A DNA stretch of 64,000 bases from Arenibacterium halophilum. GTDB taxonomy: Bacteria; Pseudomonadota; Alphaproteobacteria; Rhodobacterales; Rhodobacteraceae. The stretch lies in assembly GCF_005938225.1 (NCBI RefSeq), contig NZ_VCPC01000002.1, positions 806,001 to 870,000 on the forward strand. Reading direction: 5' to 3'. The position numbers were made by a program, and so were the translations under genes. The notes under the pieces were generated by a model that worked only from the letters and a program-made list of their open reading frames with translations, ran no database searches and was not told the DNA's origin. Positions 42,297-50,798 of the stretch are shown in pieces (the stretch's first letter is position 1; each line of letters begins with the position of its first letter).

Positions 42297-42648
42297 CGGC
42301 GGACGCCTGTGCCGCGGTACTGGTGCGCGAAGTCTGCGAGCGAGCAGCTTCTTACATGCAATTCGGTCGCCGGTTGGCCAGAGCAGACCCGCTTAGCAGA
42401 TCCTGGAAAGCAGACGCTGGCCACCCCGCGATACGGCACCCAAGCGCGGCTATGTGGAGTCAGTCGGGGTGTTCTGGAGAAGTGGACAACCTTGACGCCC
42501 CCGTGGCAATGCCCCTCCGTCTGGGTAACCGGGCCAAACCCGGGATGAGGCAAATTACGGTGCAATAATTCGGGATCAAGGCATCATTGGGTTGCACCAG
42601 CCCCGAAAACGGGGCCAAAAGGCCCACAACTCAAGGACGTCAGGTCGG
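42297..42648. other. Gene-free stretch between the murB remnant and dusA
   Basis: 352 bp with no ORF I would defend; the short frames here lack ribosome sites and family features. A hairpin GCCCCG-aaaa-CGGGGC lies at 42600-42615, about 34 nt before dusA, and may be in its leader. The rest looks like decayed sequence continuing from the murB remnant. Confidence 0.5.
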
Positions 42649-43695
42649 ATGACAATGCGCGAAGAGCCGGTAAGGCAAAGGGTTTCTAAGGTCCGAAGTG
42701 CTGCACGCCTGAGCGTGGCGCCGATGATGGATTGGACGGATCGCCACTGCCGGTTCCTGCACCGCCAGTTCAGCGCGCGGACGTTGCTCTATACCGAAAT
42801 GGTGACGGCCCCGGCGCTGGTTCGGGGCGGTGCAACACATCTGCTGGATCATGACGCGCGGGAACAGCCAGTGGCGTTGCAACTCGGCGGCTCCGATCCC
42901 GGCGAACTGGCCGAGGCGGCCGCCCTTGGCGCAGACGCCGGCTATCCCGAAATCAACCTCAATTGCGGTTGCCCGTCCGACCGGGTGAAATCCGGGCTTT
43001 TCGGCGCGGTGTTGATGGCTGACCCGGCCCGCGTGGCCGCCTGTGTCTCCGCCATGGCGCAGTCGGTCGGCGACAGGGCCGAGATCACCGTAAAATGCCG
43101 CATTGGCATCGACGATCAGACACCGGCAACCGTGCTGCCCGATTTCCTGCAGCAGATCGCGGATGCCGGTGTGTCCCGGGTCACGGTGCACGCGCGCAAA
43201 GCCTGGCTTCAGGGGCTCAGCCCCAAGGAAAACCGCGATATTCCGCCACTGGACTATGATCTTGTCCTGCGCATGAAAGATCGCTTTCCAAACTTGCACC
43301 TGTCGGTCAACGGCGGCATCACCACGCTCGATCAGGCGCAGGGCTTCCTCGATCGTGGCATCGACGGTGTGATGATCGGGCGCGCGGCCTATCATGACCC
43401 GGCCTCGGTTCTCTCACGGGCCGATCCGGAGATTTACGGCCAGGGTACGGCAGCCGATCCTGACAAGGTGGTCACCGCAATGCGCCCCTATATCGCGGCG
43501 CACCTGGAACAAGGCGGGAAATTGCACCAGATCAGCCGCCACATGCTGGGCCTGTTCACGGGCCGTCCCGGCGCCCGCATCTGGCGCCGCCACCTGTCCG
43601 AAGGGGCGCATCGCCCTGGCGCCGGGCTCGAGGTGGTCGATGCAGCCCAAACGGCCCGCACCGAAGCAGAAGCCACAACGGCCGAAACCCTCTGA
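42649..43695 (+). CDS. dusA: tRNA-dihydrouridine synthase A
   Basis: 348 aa from ATG 42649 (ATG 42655 is also possible). FMN-dependent reduction of uridines 20/20a in tRNA. Motifs: LSVAPMMDWTDRHCRFLHRQ, INLNCGCPSDRVKSGLFGAVLM with the catalytic Cys, VKCRIGIDD, VHARKAWLQGLSPKENRDIPPLDYD and VNGGITTLDQA. The SVAPMMDWTDRHCR start and the GLSPKENR loop are typical of DusA rather than DusB or DusC. Confidence 0.93.
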   Translation: MTMREEPVRQRVSKVRSAARLSVAPMMDWTDRHCRFLHRQFSARTLLYTEMVTAPALVRGGATHLLDHDAREQPVALQLGGSDPGELAEAAALGADAGYPEINLNCGCPSDRVKSGLFGAVLMADPARVAACVSAMAQSVGDRAEITVKCRIGIDDQTPATVLPDFLQQIADAGVSRVTVHARKAWLQGLSPKENRDIPPLDYDLVLRMKDRFPNLHLSVNGGITTLDQAQGFLDRGIDGVMIGRAAYHDPASVLSRADPEIYGQGTAADPDKVVTAMRPYIAAHLEQGGKLHQISRHMLGLFTGRPGARIWRRHLSEGAHRPGAGLEVVDAAQTARTEAEATTAETL

Positions 43696-43701
43696 TCGCC
43701 C

Positions 43702-43758
43702 TTTCAATATTCCGGAAATACTCCGGGGGAGTCCCGTAGGGACGGGGGCAGAGCCCCC
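43702..43758 (+). repeat. Dispersed palindromic repeat, copy 2
   Basis: Core 43716-43758, 43 nt, identical to copy 1 except one T for C in the small loop (GTCCC-GTA-GGGAC). It ends in GGGGGC-AGA-GCCCCC followed by TTTT, 21 nt after the dusA stop, so here it can also act as an intrinsic terminator. TTTCA-containing flank at 43702-43715. Confidence 0.82.
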
Positions 43759-43806
43759 TTTTGTCCATTTCCGCCTCCCGTCGGCAGAGGCAGATGTCCT
43801 ACCCCG

Positions 43807-44994
43807 TTACGACCCTTGCACCGCTTCAATCCGTCCCGGCAGCATGGCCAGCGTCAGACACAACGCGATCACCGCGCAAAGGGCAATCGCCCCGATCATC
43901 GGCAGCGCGGTGCCGTCAAAGAACGGCCCCGCCAGCGCGATCATCAAACCGCCCGCCAGCATCTGCAACGTTCCCCCAAGGGACGAGGCAAGCCCGGCGT
44001 GTTCGCCATGGTCATCCAGTGCCAGAACCATCGTGGTGGGAATGACAACGCCAAGGCACGCATTGGCCAGAAACAACAGCACCGCAATCGCGATCAAGGT
44101 CGCCTGACCGGCCAGCGCCGCTCCCAGCAGAGCCAAAGCAAAACCCGAGAATCCGAAAATCCCGAACCGCACCAGCCGTCGCATCCCCAGCTTTTCGCCC
44201 AGGTATCCAGCCATTTGCGAGGCGGTGAAGAAGCCGATCGCATTCACCGCGAAGGCGATGGAAAAGCCGGTCGGCGTCAGCCCGAACTGCGTGACATAAA
44301 CAAAGGGAGCCGAGGCGATGAAGACGAAAAAGCTCGCCATGCCAAAGCCGCCGATCAGTGTCAGGCCCATGAAGCCGCCATCGCGCAGCAGATGGGCCGA
44401 TCCGTGCAGCAAGGCGCGCGGAGAAATCGGGGTGCGCCGCTCGGCCGGCAGGGTTTCGGGTTGCAGCGTCACCGTCAGGATCAGCGCCAGCACAGCCAGA
44501 ACGCAGAGCACGGCAAACACCATGCGCCAGCCCGACACGGCGATCACGCCGCTGCCCGCCAGCGGGGCCAGCATCGGCGAGACCGCGATCACCAGCATGA
44601 TCATCGCCATCAGCTTGGTCGCCTCGGGGCCGGTGTACATGTCGCGTACAATGGCGCGCGGCACCACCATCAGCGCGGCGCCTCCCAACCCCTGGAACGC
44701 GCGCCATGCGACCAGCGATTCTACCGACCCAGCCAGCGTCGCGCCAAGCGAGCCAAGCGTGAACACGGCCAGACCCAGAAGGATGGGCAAGCGGCGGCCA
44801 TAACGGTCGGCCATCGGTCCATAGATCATCTGCGCCAGGCCGAAAGCGATGAAATAGCCGGTCAGCGTCATCTGCACAGCTGTCTCGGACGTGCCGAAAT
44901 CCTCGGCGATGCGGGGCAGGGCGGGCAGGTACATGTCAATGGCGAAGGGGCCGACCAATGCCAGCAGGCCCAGAACAAGTCCGGTGCGGAGCAT
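43807..44994 (-). CDS. Bcr/CflA-family MFS drug efflux transporter
   Basis: 395 aa, 12 predicted TM helices. The start LALVGPFAIDMYLPALPRIAEDFGTSETAVQMTLTGYFIAFGLAQMIYGPMADRYGRR is the Bcr/CflA signature including the MFS motif A loop (G-P-x-A-D-R-Y-G-R-R). Proton-driven export of drugs or small metabolites; substrate unknown. Ends against repeat copy 2 and is divergent from the TauE/SafE gene. Confidence 0.9.
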   Translation of the reverse strand: MLRTGLVLGLLALVGPFAIDMYLPALPRIAEDFGTSETAVQMTLTGYFIAFGLAQMIYGPMADRYGRRLPILLGLAVFTLGSLGATLAGSVESLVAWRAFQGLGGAALMVVPRAIVRDMYTGPEATKLMAMIMLVIAVSPMLAPLAGSGVIAVSGWRMVFAVLCVLAVLALILTVTLQPETLPAERRTPISPRALLHGSAHLLRDGGFMGLTLIGGFGMASFFVFIASAPFVYVTQFGLTPTGFSIAFAVNAIGFFTASQMAGYLGEKLGMRRLVRFGIFGFSGFALALLGAALAGQATLIAIAVLLFLANACLGVVIPTTMVLALDDHGEHAGLASSLGGTLQMLAGGLMIALAGPFFDGTALPMIGAIALCAVIALCLTLAMLPGRIEAVQGS

Positions 44995-45158
44995 GAGATA
45001 TTCCTTGAGGTATAGGCGTCAGAGGGCAAAAGCCGGGCGACTCGGTGGCGACCATAGCCTGCTCGCAGACATATGCCAATAGCACACGTTTGGCGCTTGC
45101 CGACCGCCCCGCCCATGCGCTTTATGGCGCCAAACCGACACGCAGCGAAAGCACCGCC

Positions 45159-45983
45159 ATGCCCGATACCACCTTGTTGATCGAAATGCTGATCCTTTTG
45201 CTGGTGATCGGTGCCATCGCCGGGGTTCTGGCCGGATTGCTGGGCGTGGGCGGCGGTATCGTTCTGGTTCCCGCCTTTTTCTATGCCTTTCAGACGCTGG
45301 GCTATGGCGGGCCGCAACTGATGCAGTTGTGTCTTGCCACCTCGCTTGCCACGATCATCGTGACTTCGGTGCGCTCAGTGCTCAGCCACAACCGCAAAGG
45401 TGCCGTGGATTGGGAGATTTTGCGCACCTGGGCGCCCGGTATTGCGATTGGGGCGATCCTTGGCGTGCTGGTTGCGGCCTCGCTGCGCTCGGTCACGCTT
45501 CAGGTTGTGTTCGGGGTCTTCGGGATTGTGATCGGGCTTTACATGGGCTTTGGACGCGCCTCGTGGCGACTGGGCGATGAAATGCCGAAGGGGTTGAAAC
45601 GCGCGATCCTGTCGCCGCTGATGGGGTTCATGTCGGTGCTGATGGGCATCGGCGGGGGCAGCTTCGGCGTGCCCACCATGAGCCTGTTCAACGTGCCGAT
45701 CCACCGTGCGGTGGCGACGGCGGCGGGCTTTGGCGTGCTGATCGCGGTGCCCTCGGTCATCGGTTTCCTGTTCCTGCCCATCGCCGCCGAACATCGCCCG
45801 CCGCTGACCGTGGGCGCGGTCAACCTTGTGGCCTTTTTCGTGGTGATCGCGATGACGCTGATCACGGCTCCGCTGGGGGTGAAGCTGGCCCATGCGATGG
45901 ACCCGAAACCGCTGAAGCGGGTGTTCGCCGTGTTCCTGACGCTGGTCGCGCTGAACATGCTGCGCAAGGCGCTGGGGTGGTAG
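45159..45983 (+). CDS. TauE/SafE-family anion permease
   Basis: 274 aa from ATG 45159; the open frame to 45045 has no ribosome site. Two repeated halves: IAGVLAGLLGVGGGIVLVPAFF near the start and GFMSVLMGIGGGSFGVPTMSLF near residue 160, the paired G-x-G-G-G motifs of the family, with about eight TM helices. Members export or import sulfite, sulfonates or related anions; the substrate is not evident. Confidence 0.9.
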   Translation: MPDTTLLIEMLILLLVIGAIAGVLAGLLGVGGGIVLVPAFFYAFQTLGYGGPQLMQLCLATSLATIIVTSVRSVLSHNRKGAVDWEILRTWAPGIAIGAILGVLVAASLRSVTLQVVFGVFGIVIGLYMGFGRASWRLGDEMPKGLKRAILSPLMGFMSVLMGIGGGSFGVPTMSLFNVPIHRAVATAAGFGVLIAVPSVIGFLFLPIAAEHRPPLTVGAVNLVAFFVVIAMTLITAPLGVKLAHAMDPKPLKRVFAVFLTLVALNMLRKALGW

Positions 45984-45984
45984 A

Positions 45985-46224
45985 TTAACCCTCGCCGCGC
46001 GACATCCGCGCCGCGCGTCCGCCCCGGCGTTTCGCCAGCCGTGGCGCGCGCGCAGGCAGCTCTGCCATGACGGCGCGGCGTTCCTCGGCGCTCATCCGCG
46101 ACCAGCGGGCGATTTCGTCGATGCTGCGCAGGCAACCGGTGCAAATCCGTTCCACCGGATGCACCACGCAGATTTTCACGCAGGGAGAGTCGACCTCGTC
46201 GCGTTTCCAGACCTCTTCCGCCAT
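45985..46224 (-). CDS. DUF1289 protein
   Basis: 79 aa. SPCVKICVVHPVERICTGCLRSIDEIARWSRMSAEERRAVM carries the family's four Cys (C-x3-C...C-x2-C), a small Fe-S or zinc-binding motif. The basic C-terminus (LAKRRGGRAARMSR) suggests nucleic acid contact. Its ATG overlaps the ruvX stop (TGATG), and it is last in ccmI-ruvX-DUF1289. Confidence 0.88.
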   Translation of the reverse strand: MAEEVWKRDEVDSPCVKICVVHPVERICTGCLRSIDEIARWSRMSAEERRAVMAELPARAPRLAKRRGGRAARMSRGEG

Positions 46225-46700
46225 CAGCCCTCGCGCTCCAGATGGCGCATCCGGTCCAGCGCGCCTTGCAGGATGAAACTGGCGGCAACGTGGTCGATCA
46301 CCTCGGCACGACGGCGGCGCGAGGTATCGGCCTCGAGCAGCGCGCGCTCGGCAGCGACGGTCGACAGGCGTTCGTCCCAGAACCCGATCGGCAGGTCGAT
46401 CCGCGCCGCAAGGTTGCGGGCAAAGGCGCGCGTGGCCTGACAGCGGGGGCCCTCGGTGCCGTCCATGTTGCGCGGCAGGCCCAGCAGAACGGCCCCCACC
46501 TCGCGCGCGGCAAAAATCGCCTCGAGCGCCTCGGCGTCCAGCGTGAACTTGCGCCGCTTCACCGTCTCGACCGGAGTCGCGACCGAGCGGATACGGTCGG
46601 ACAGGGCCACGCCGATGGTCTTGGTGCCAAGGTCCAGCCCGGCGATGGCGCGCATCGGCGGGCAGGCGGCGGCGAATTCGGCAAAATCGTCGTGGATCAT
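46224..46700 (-). CDS. ruvX: RuvX/YqgF-family Holliday junction resolvase-like nuclease
   Basis: 158 aa. RNase H-like fold: [28 protein letters not shown] near the start with the first catalytic Asp, [27 protein letters not shown], and [19 protein letters not shown] with the later acidic residues. The family is linked to pre-16S rRNA 5' processing. Overlaps ccmI by ATGA. Confidence 0.93.
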   Translation of the reverse strand: MIHDDFAEFAAACPPMRAIAGLDLGTKTIGVALSDRIRSVATPVETVKRRKFTLDAEALEAIFAAREVGAVLLGLPRNMDGTEGPRCQATRAFARNLAARIDLPIGFWDERLSTVAAERALLEADTSRRRRAEVIDHVAASFILQGALDRMRHLEREG

Positions 46701-47908
46701 TCAGCTATCCCTGCGCGCTGTGCGGCCTGTTCTATCTGCTCCAGCGCAGCGCTGTCACCGGCAAAGCGGTTGCGCGCCTCATCTGCGATGGCACGGGCGC
46801 GGTCCACCTCGCCCAACACGCCAAGCGCCGCGATCAGCCGAGCCCACTCCGGTGCCGGGCCCCCTTCTTCTGCGAGCCGGGCGGCCAACCCCTCGACCAT
46901 ACCTTGAATCATCTCTTGTCGGCCAGCGTCGTCCAGTTCGGCGGCATTGGCGACATCTTCGGCCGTTGGGCCGGAGGCCTGCGCAGGCAGGGCGTAGTCG
47001 ACGCCCGCCAGCCGCGCGGCATCGGCGATTTGCGACCGGATCGCGGGGACCCAGGGCGCATCTGGCGGGCTGGCCTGCAGCAGCCTGTTCCATATGCGAA
47101 AGGCACGGTCGGGCCGGGCGTTCTGGGCCTCAAGAAGCCCCATGTAATACTGCGCCGGCCCACTGCGCGGATCGCGGGCCAACGTGTCCTTCAAGGCCTG
47201 TTCCGCAGTGGGCGAGACATAGCCCCCCGCCGCGAGGATCAGAAGATCGGCATAACTGGCATAATCGCCAGCACCTGCGCCGTCGCCCTTGATGTCGATC
47301 ACGCGGGCCTGCGCCGCATGGGCAGCGACAAAGTTGCCAAGGGCGGATTCATGACGCGCCAGCAGTTGGTTGCCCTGAAGGTCATCCGGCCGCTGCGCCA
47401 CGGTTTCGCGCAGCTGTGCCACAAGCGCCAGGTATTCCGGCCCCGGGTCCTGCGCCGGGGATTGCGCAGGCGTCTGCGCTTCGGCGTCAGACTGAGTGGG
47501 GCGTTCGGTGCGCAGTCGCTCGGCCATGGCATAGCGTGTCTGCAAGCCCATATCGCCATAGCCCGGCACCCCGAGCCACGCGTAGAGCCCAAGGCTTCCA
47601 ACGACGAGAACCGCGCCAAGCGCCAGTGCGGGCGCCTTGCCTGCTGGTGCAGAAACCGATGTCGCATCGCGTGCGGCGCTGTCGGCAGCCAGGATGCGGC
47701 GGGCGACTTCGGTGCGCAGTTGCTCGGCTTCCGACTCGGGGATGGTGCCGCGCGCGCGGTCGCGCTCGATCTCGGCCAGCTGATCGCGATAAACCGACAT
47801 GTCATGCGACGCTGTCGTGTCGCCTGCATCGCGCGAGGCGGTCATCACGCGGGCGATCAGCCCTGCGACGGCCAGCGCGACGAGCGCGGGAATGATCCAG
47901 AAAACCAT
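46697..47908 (-). CDS. ccmI: Cytochrome c maturation protein CcmI
   Basis: 403 aa. The N-terminal membrane part ([20 protein letters not shown]), a cytoplasmic loop with [35 protein letters not shown] (the CcmI/CycH signature), a second TM ([22 protein letters not shown]), then a periplasmic TPR-like domain. It presents apocytochrome c to the haem ligation complex. First gene of ccmI-ruvX-DUF1289. Confidence 0.93.
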   Translation of the reverse strand: MVFWIIPALVALAVAGLIARVMTASRDAGDTTASHDMSVYRDQLAEIERDRARGTIPESEAEQLRTEVARRILAADSAARDATSVSAPAGKAPALALGAVLVVGSLGLYAWLGVPGYGDMGLQTRYAMAERLRTERPTQSDAEAQTPAQSPAQDPGPEYLALVAQLRETVAQRPDDLQGNQLLARHESALGNFVAAHAAQARVIDIKGDGAGAGDYASYADLLILAAGGYVSPTAEQALKDTLARDPRSGPAQYYMGLLEAQNARPDRAFRIWNRLLQASPPDAPWVPAIRSQIADAARLAGVDYALPAQASGPTAEDVANAAELDDAGRQEMIQGMVEGLAARLAEEGGPAPEWARLIAALGVLGEVDRARAIADEARNRFAGDSAALEQIEQAAQRAGIAE

Positions 47909-48129
47909 GGGCTCTCCTGCCTTTGGCCCGATTGCTGCGTCTGTCTAGCCGCGCAAGGCCGATGACAAAAGGGGCGATACGGTCACAACCGCCGGGGTGC
48001 GACATCAAATCTTTGGGCATGTCGCAAATCATGCCGCGAATGCCGCCCATGGTATCCTCTTTTTAGCGGCGTGAGCCAGATACGGGGGGTAGGATACCAA
48101 GGTCCGAATCCATGCCGGGGGTGCACCAG

Positions 48130-49374
48130 ATGAAACGCTATTCCGCCTTTGCCGTTGCGCGCGAAGCCCTGCGGTTTCACACGGGATGGGAGCGCGCCTG
48201 GCGCAGCCCCGAGCCGCGCCGCCGCTATGACGTGGTGATCGTGGGCGCGGGTGGCCATGGGCTGGCCACCGCCTATTACCTTGGCAAGAATTTCGGCATC
48301 ACCAATGTCGCGGTGATCGAAAAGGGCTGGCTGGGCGGCGGCAACACGGGCCGCAACACCACCATCATCCGCTCGAACTATCTGCAGGACCCGTCGGCCG
48401 CGATCTATGAAAAGGCGCGCGGCCTGTATGAAACGCTCAGCCAGGACCTGAACTATAACGTGATGTTCAGCCCGCGTGGCGTGATGATGCTCGCGCAAAC
48501 CCAGCACGAGATCCGCGGCTATCAGCGCACGGCCCATGCCAACGCGCTGCAGGGCGTTGAAACCCGGTTCATCACCCCGGCCGAGGTGAAGGAACTGTGC
48601 CCGATCATCGAACTCGACGGGCCGCGCTACCCGGTGCTGGGCGCGCTGTGGCAGCCGCGCGGCGGCACGGCGCGCCACGATGCTGTGGCCTGGGGGTATG
48701 CGCGGGCCTGTTCGGCCATGGGCATGGACATTATCCAGAAATGCGAGGTCACCGGCATCCGCAGCGAAAACGGCAAGGTGCGCGGCGTCGACACCACCAA
48801 GGGCCCGATCGACTGTGCCAAGCTGGGCATCGTCGTTGCGGGCCATTCCGGCGTTCTGGCCGAACAGGCGGGGTTCCGCCTGCCGATTGAAAGCCTTGCG
48901 CTGCAGGCGCTGGTATCGGAACCGATCAAGCCCTGCATGGATGTGGTCGTGATGGCCAACACGGTGCACGGCTACATGAGCCAGTCCGACAAGGGCGAAA
49001 TGGTGATCGGCGGCGGCACCGACGGGTTCAACAACTACACCCAGCGCGGCAGCTTCCACCATATCGAGGAAACCGTCCGCGCCCTGATCGAAACCTTCCC
49101 GATGATTTCCCGGCTCAAGATGCTGCGCCAGTGGGGCGGTATCGTGGACATGACCGGCGACCGCTCGCCTATTCTGTCGAAAACGCCCATTGAGGGCTGT
49201 TTCGTGAACTGTGGCTGGGGCACCGGCGGGTTCAAGGCAATCCCCGGTTCCGGCTGGGCTATGGCCGAGCTGATGGCGCAGGGGCGGTCTCCGTTGGCCG
49301 AGGAATTCTCGCTCGACCGGTTCCGCGTCGGCAAGTTCATCGACGAAAGCGTCGCGGCAGGGGTTGCCCACTGA
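48130..49374 (+). CDS. soxB: Sarcosine oxidase subunit beta (second copy)
   Basis: 414 aa from ATG 48130; an ATG six codons earlier is less likely. FAD motif VIVGAGGHGLATAYYLG (about residues 34-50), GGGNTGRNTTIIRSNYL, and RGGTARHDAVAWGYA with the probable covalent-FMN His near residue 183. The sequence MKRYSAFAVAREALRFHTGWERAWRSPEP is the canonical SoxB start. Unlike the first copy, it is separated from soxD by 1 kb holding two small membrane protein genes and a terminator. Confidence 0.92.
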   Translation: MKRYSAFAVAREALRFHTGWERAWRSPEPRRRYDVVIVGAGGHGLATAYYLGKNFGITNVAVIEKGWLGGGNTGRNTTIIRSNYLQDPSAAIYEKARGLYETLSQDLNYNVMFSPRGVMMLAQTQHEIRGYQRTAHANALQGVETRFITPAEVKELCPIIELDGPRYPVLGALWQPRGGTARHDAVAWGYARACSAMGMDIIQKCEVTGIRSENGKVRGVDTTKGPIDCAKLGIVVAGHSGVLAEQAGFRLPIESLALQALVSEPIKPCMDVVVMANTVHGYMSQSDKGEMVIGGGTDGFNNYTQRGSFHHIEETVRALIETFPMISRLKMLRQWGGIVDMTGDRSPILSKTPIEGCFVNCGWGTGGFKAIPGSGWAMAELMAQGRSPLAEEFSLDRFRVGKFIDESVAAGVAH

Positions 49375-49507
49375 TGGGCGCCTGCTGCCACATATCTTCA
49401 GCTCCACGCCGTTCGGCGGGTTCCTGCGCATCCTATGGCGGTGCCCGGAACCGTGCCCGGGTTCATGGTGTTGTTCTCCCAATCGTAAACACGAAGGAGG
49501 AAGCACC

Positions 49508-49858
49508 ATGGCCAACCCTGATCTGCACGGAACTGAATACAGCAACAACGGCACCTACGTCGAGCGCGAGCGTATTGAACGCAAAGAAAGCTCGGGCACA
49601 GGCATTGCCTTCATCGTTGGCGGCCTTGTCGTCGCGGCTCTTGTCCTGTTCTGGTTGTTCGCTGGCGCCGATACTGCACCGGTTGCAACCGGCACCGATG
49701 CCGGCGACGTGTCCGTCACCGTCGAAGGCGCCGACGCCCCGGCAGCGCAAACGGCAACTCCGGACGCCGCAGCCCCGGCGGCTGACTCGGCTGCACCTGC
49801 TGCAGACTCGGCTGCTCCGGCTGAAACCGCACCGGCTGCACCCGTCGAAAACAACTAA
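49508..49858 (+). CDS. Small single-TM protein with Ala/Pro-rich tail, inside the sox locus (1)
   Basis: 116 aa from ATG 49508 with GAAGGAGG upstream. N-terminal 32 residues polar (NGTYVERERIERKESS), then one TM helix GIAFIVGGLVVAALVLFWLFAG (about 32-53), then an acidic Ala/Pro/Thr-rich tail with a repeated AAPAADSA unit. The TM block closely matches that of the 64-aa gene at 50006. No family recognised. It is followed directly by an intrinsic terminator. Confidence 0.75.
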   Translation: MANPDLHGTEYSNNGTYVERERIERKESSGTGIAFIVGGLVVAALVLFWLFAGADTAPVATGTDAGDVSVTVEGADAPAAQTATPDAAAPAADSAAPAADSAAPAETAPAAPVENN

Positions 49859-49877
49859 GGCGCGAGCGCGCGTCCCG

Positions 49878-49913
49878 GGGTTGCCCCATAGCGGGCAACC
49901 CGATGCTTTTTTT
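49878..49913 (+). terminator. Intrinsic terminator inside the second sox locus
   Basis: GGGTTGCCC (49878-49886), loop catagc, GGGCAACCC (49893-49901), gatgc, then seven T (49907-49913). A perfect 9-bp stem and T-run, 19 nt after the preceding stop. It should stop most transcription from soxB before soxD, soxA and soxG. Confidence 0.87.
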
Positions 49914-50005
49914 CGGAATTTCGTGAAAAAGTCGCCAAACTGCGGGAACCAATTCGCCCCGGCATCTGTTGCGCATACAAGAAGCAGCAACAAAAGAGCG
50001 ACAGT

Positions 50006-50200
50006 ATGTCTTACCAATCAAACACAACGTCGAGCGCCGGGACAACGGGGCTTGCCTTCATCCTTGGCGGCGTCGTCGTCGCGCTTGGTGTTGTGGTCTG
50101 GCTTGCCTTCGGCAATGGTCTGCCCTCAAGCGATCAGCCTGACATCCGTATCGAATTGCCCGGCGGCCAAGCCATCGAAGGCGAAGTTTCCGGAAACTGA
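50006..50200 (+). CDS. Small single-TM protein inside the sox locus (2)
   Basis: 64 aa. MSYQSNTTSSAGTTGLAFILGGVVVALGVVVWLAFG: a polar N-terminus and one TM helix at about residues 15-36. The short tail (PDIRIELPGGQAIEGEVSGN) is predicted on the other side of the membrane. The G-T-T-G-L-A-F-I-L-G-G core parallels TGIAFIVGG in the upstream gene, so the two are paralogues of unequal length. Function unknown. Confidence 0.7.
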   Translation: MSYQSNTTSSAGTTGLAFILGGVVVALGVVVWLAFGNGLPSSDQPDIRIELPGGQAIEGEVSGN

Positions 50201-50220
50201 CGGGGGCCTGCCCCTCGCAG

Positions 50221-50239
50221 GCGGCGCAGGCTGCGCCGC
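50221..50239 (+). other. GC hairpin between the second small TM gene and soxD
   Basis: GCGGCGCA (50221-50228), loop ggc, TGCGCCGC (50232-50239): a perfect 8-bp stem 20 nt after the preceding stop, without a T-run. The following 50240-50416 shows no ORF and probably holds the promoter of soxD-soxA-soxG. Confidence 0.4.
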
Positions 50240-50416
50240 GCAACCAGTAAGTAGATTTAAAGAGTTCAGGATGGGCCCGCCTCGTGCCCGTCCTTTTCCC
50301 GTTTCGGGCCACGCATTTGTGGCCTGCCACGCGAACTCTCCCCTTATCACTCCCCACTTTCCAGCTGATGCCCGGCCCCGGCCGAATGCATCCGCCTGCC
50401 TGACCGGAGGTCTGCC

Positions 50417-50746
50417 ATGCTGATCCTTGAATGTCCCTGTTGCGGTGTCCTTGCGGATGAAACCGAGCTGACAGCCGGTGGCGAGGCGCATCTGAAACGC
50501 TTTGGCCCGGAGTCGTCGGATGACGAGTTTGAGGGTTATCTGTTCCGGCGTGAAAACCCGCGCGGGGTGCATTTCGAACGCTGGCGCCATTCGCATGGCT
50601 GCGGCAAGTGGTTCCACGCCGCGCGCAATACCGTGACGCTCGAGGTTTACGGCACTTACTCGGCGCAGACGACCGAGCCGCCCGAAGCGATCCGCCAGAA
50701 AATCTCGGGCGTTGCGCCCGGCTGGAAATGGCGGTTGTTCAAATGA
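50417..50746 (+). CDS. soxD: Sarcosine oxidase subunit delta (second copy)
   Basis: 109 aa. Begins MLILECPCCGVLADETEL with the first zinc cysteines and has HFERWRHSHGCGKWFHAARNTVTLEV with the later His/Cys ligands. Zinc-binding delta subunit at the alpha-beta interface. About 20 residues longer than the first copy, the extra length being C-terminal (PEAIRQKISGVAPGWKWRL). Followed by soxA after 52 nt. Confidence 0.9.
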   Translation: MLILECPCCGVLADETELTAGGEAHLKRFGPESSDDEFEGYLFRRENPRGVHFERWRHSHGCGKWFHAARNTVTLEVYGTYSAQTTEPPEAIRQKISGVAPGWKWRLFK

Positions 50747-50798
50747 CCCGCCCCGCATCGAACCCCTACAAGAACCTCACATCCGAAAGGGCCAAGGG

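Noticed and set aside
42293-42568. Short frames (80-90 aa) on both strands after the murB remnant
   Set aside because: No ribosome sites, no family features, and they overlap one another; the region looks like decayed DNA.
43816-45015. 399-aa frame antisense to the MFS transporter
   Set aside because: Composed largely of Arg, Gln and His; the transporter on the other strand has the Bcr/CflA signature.
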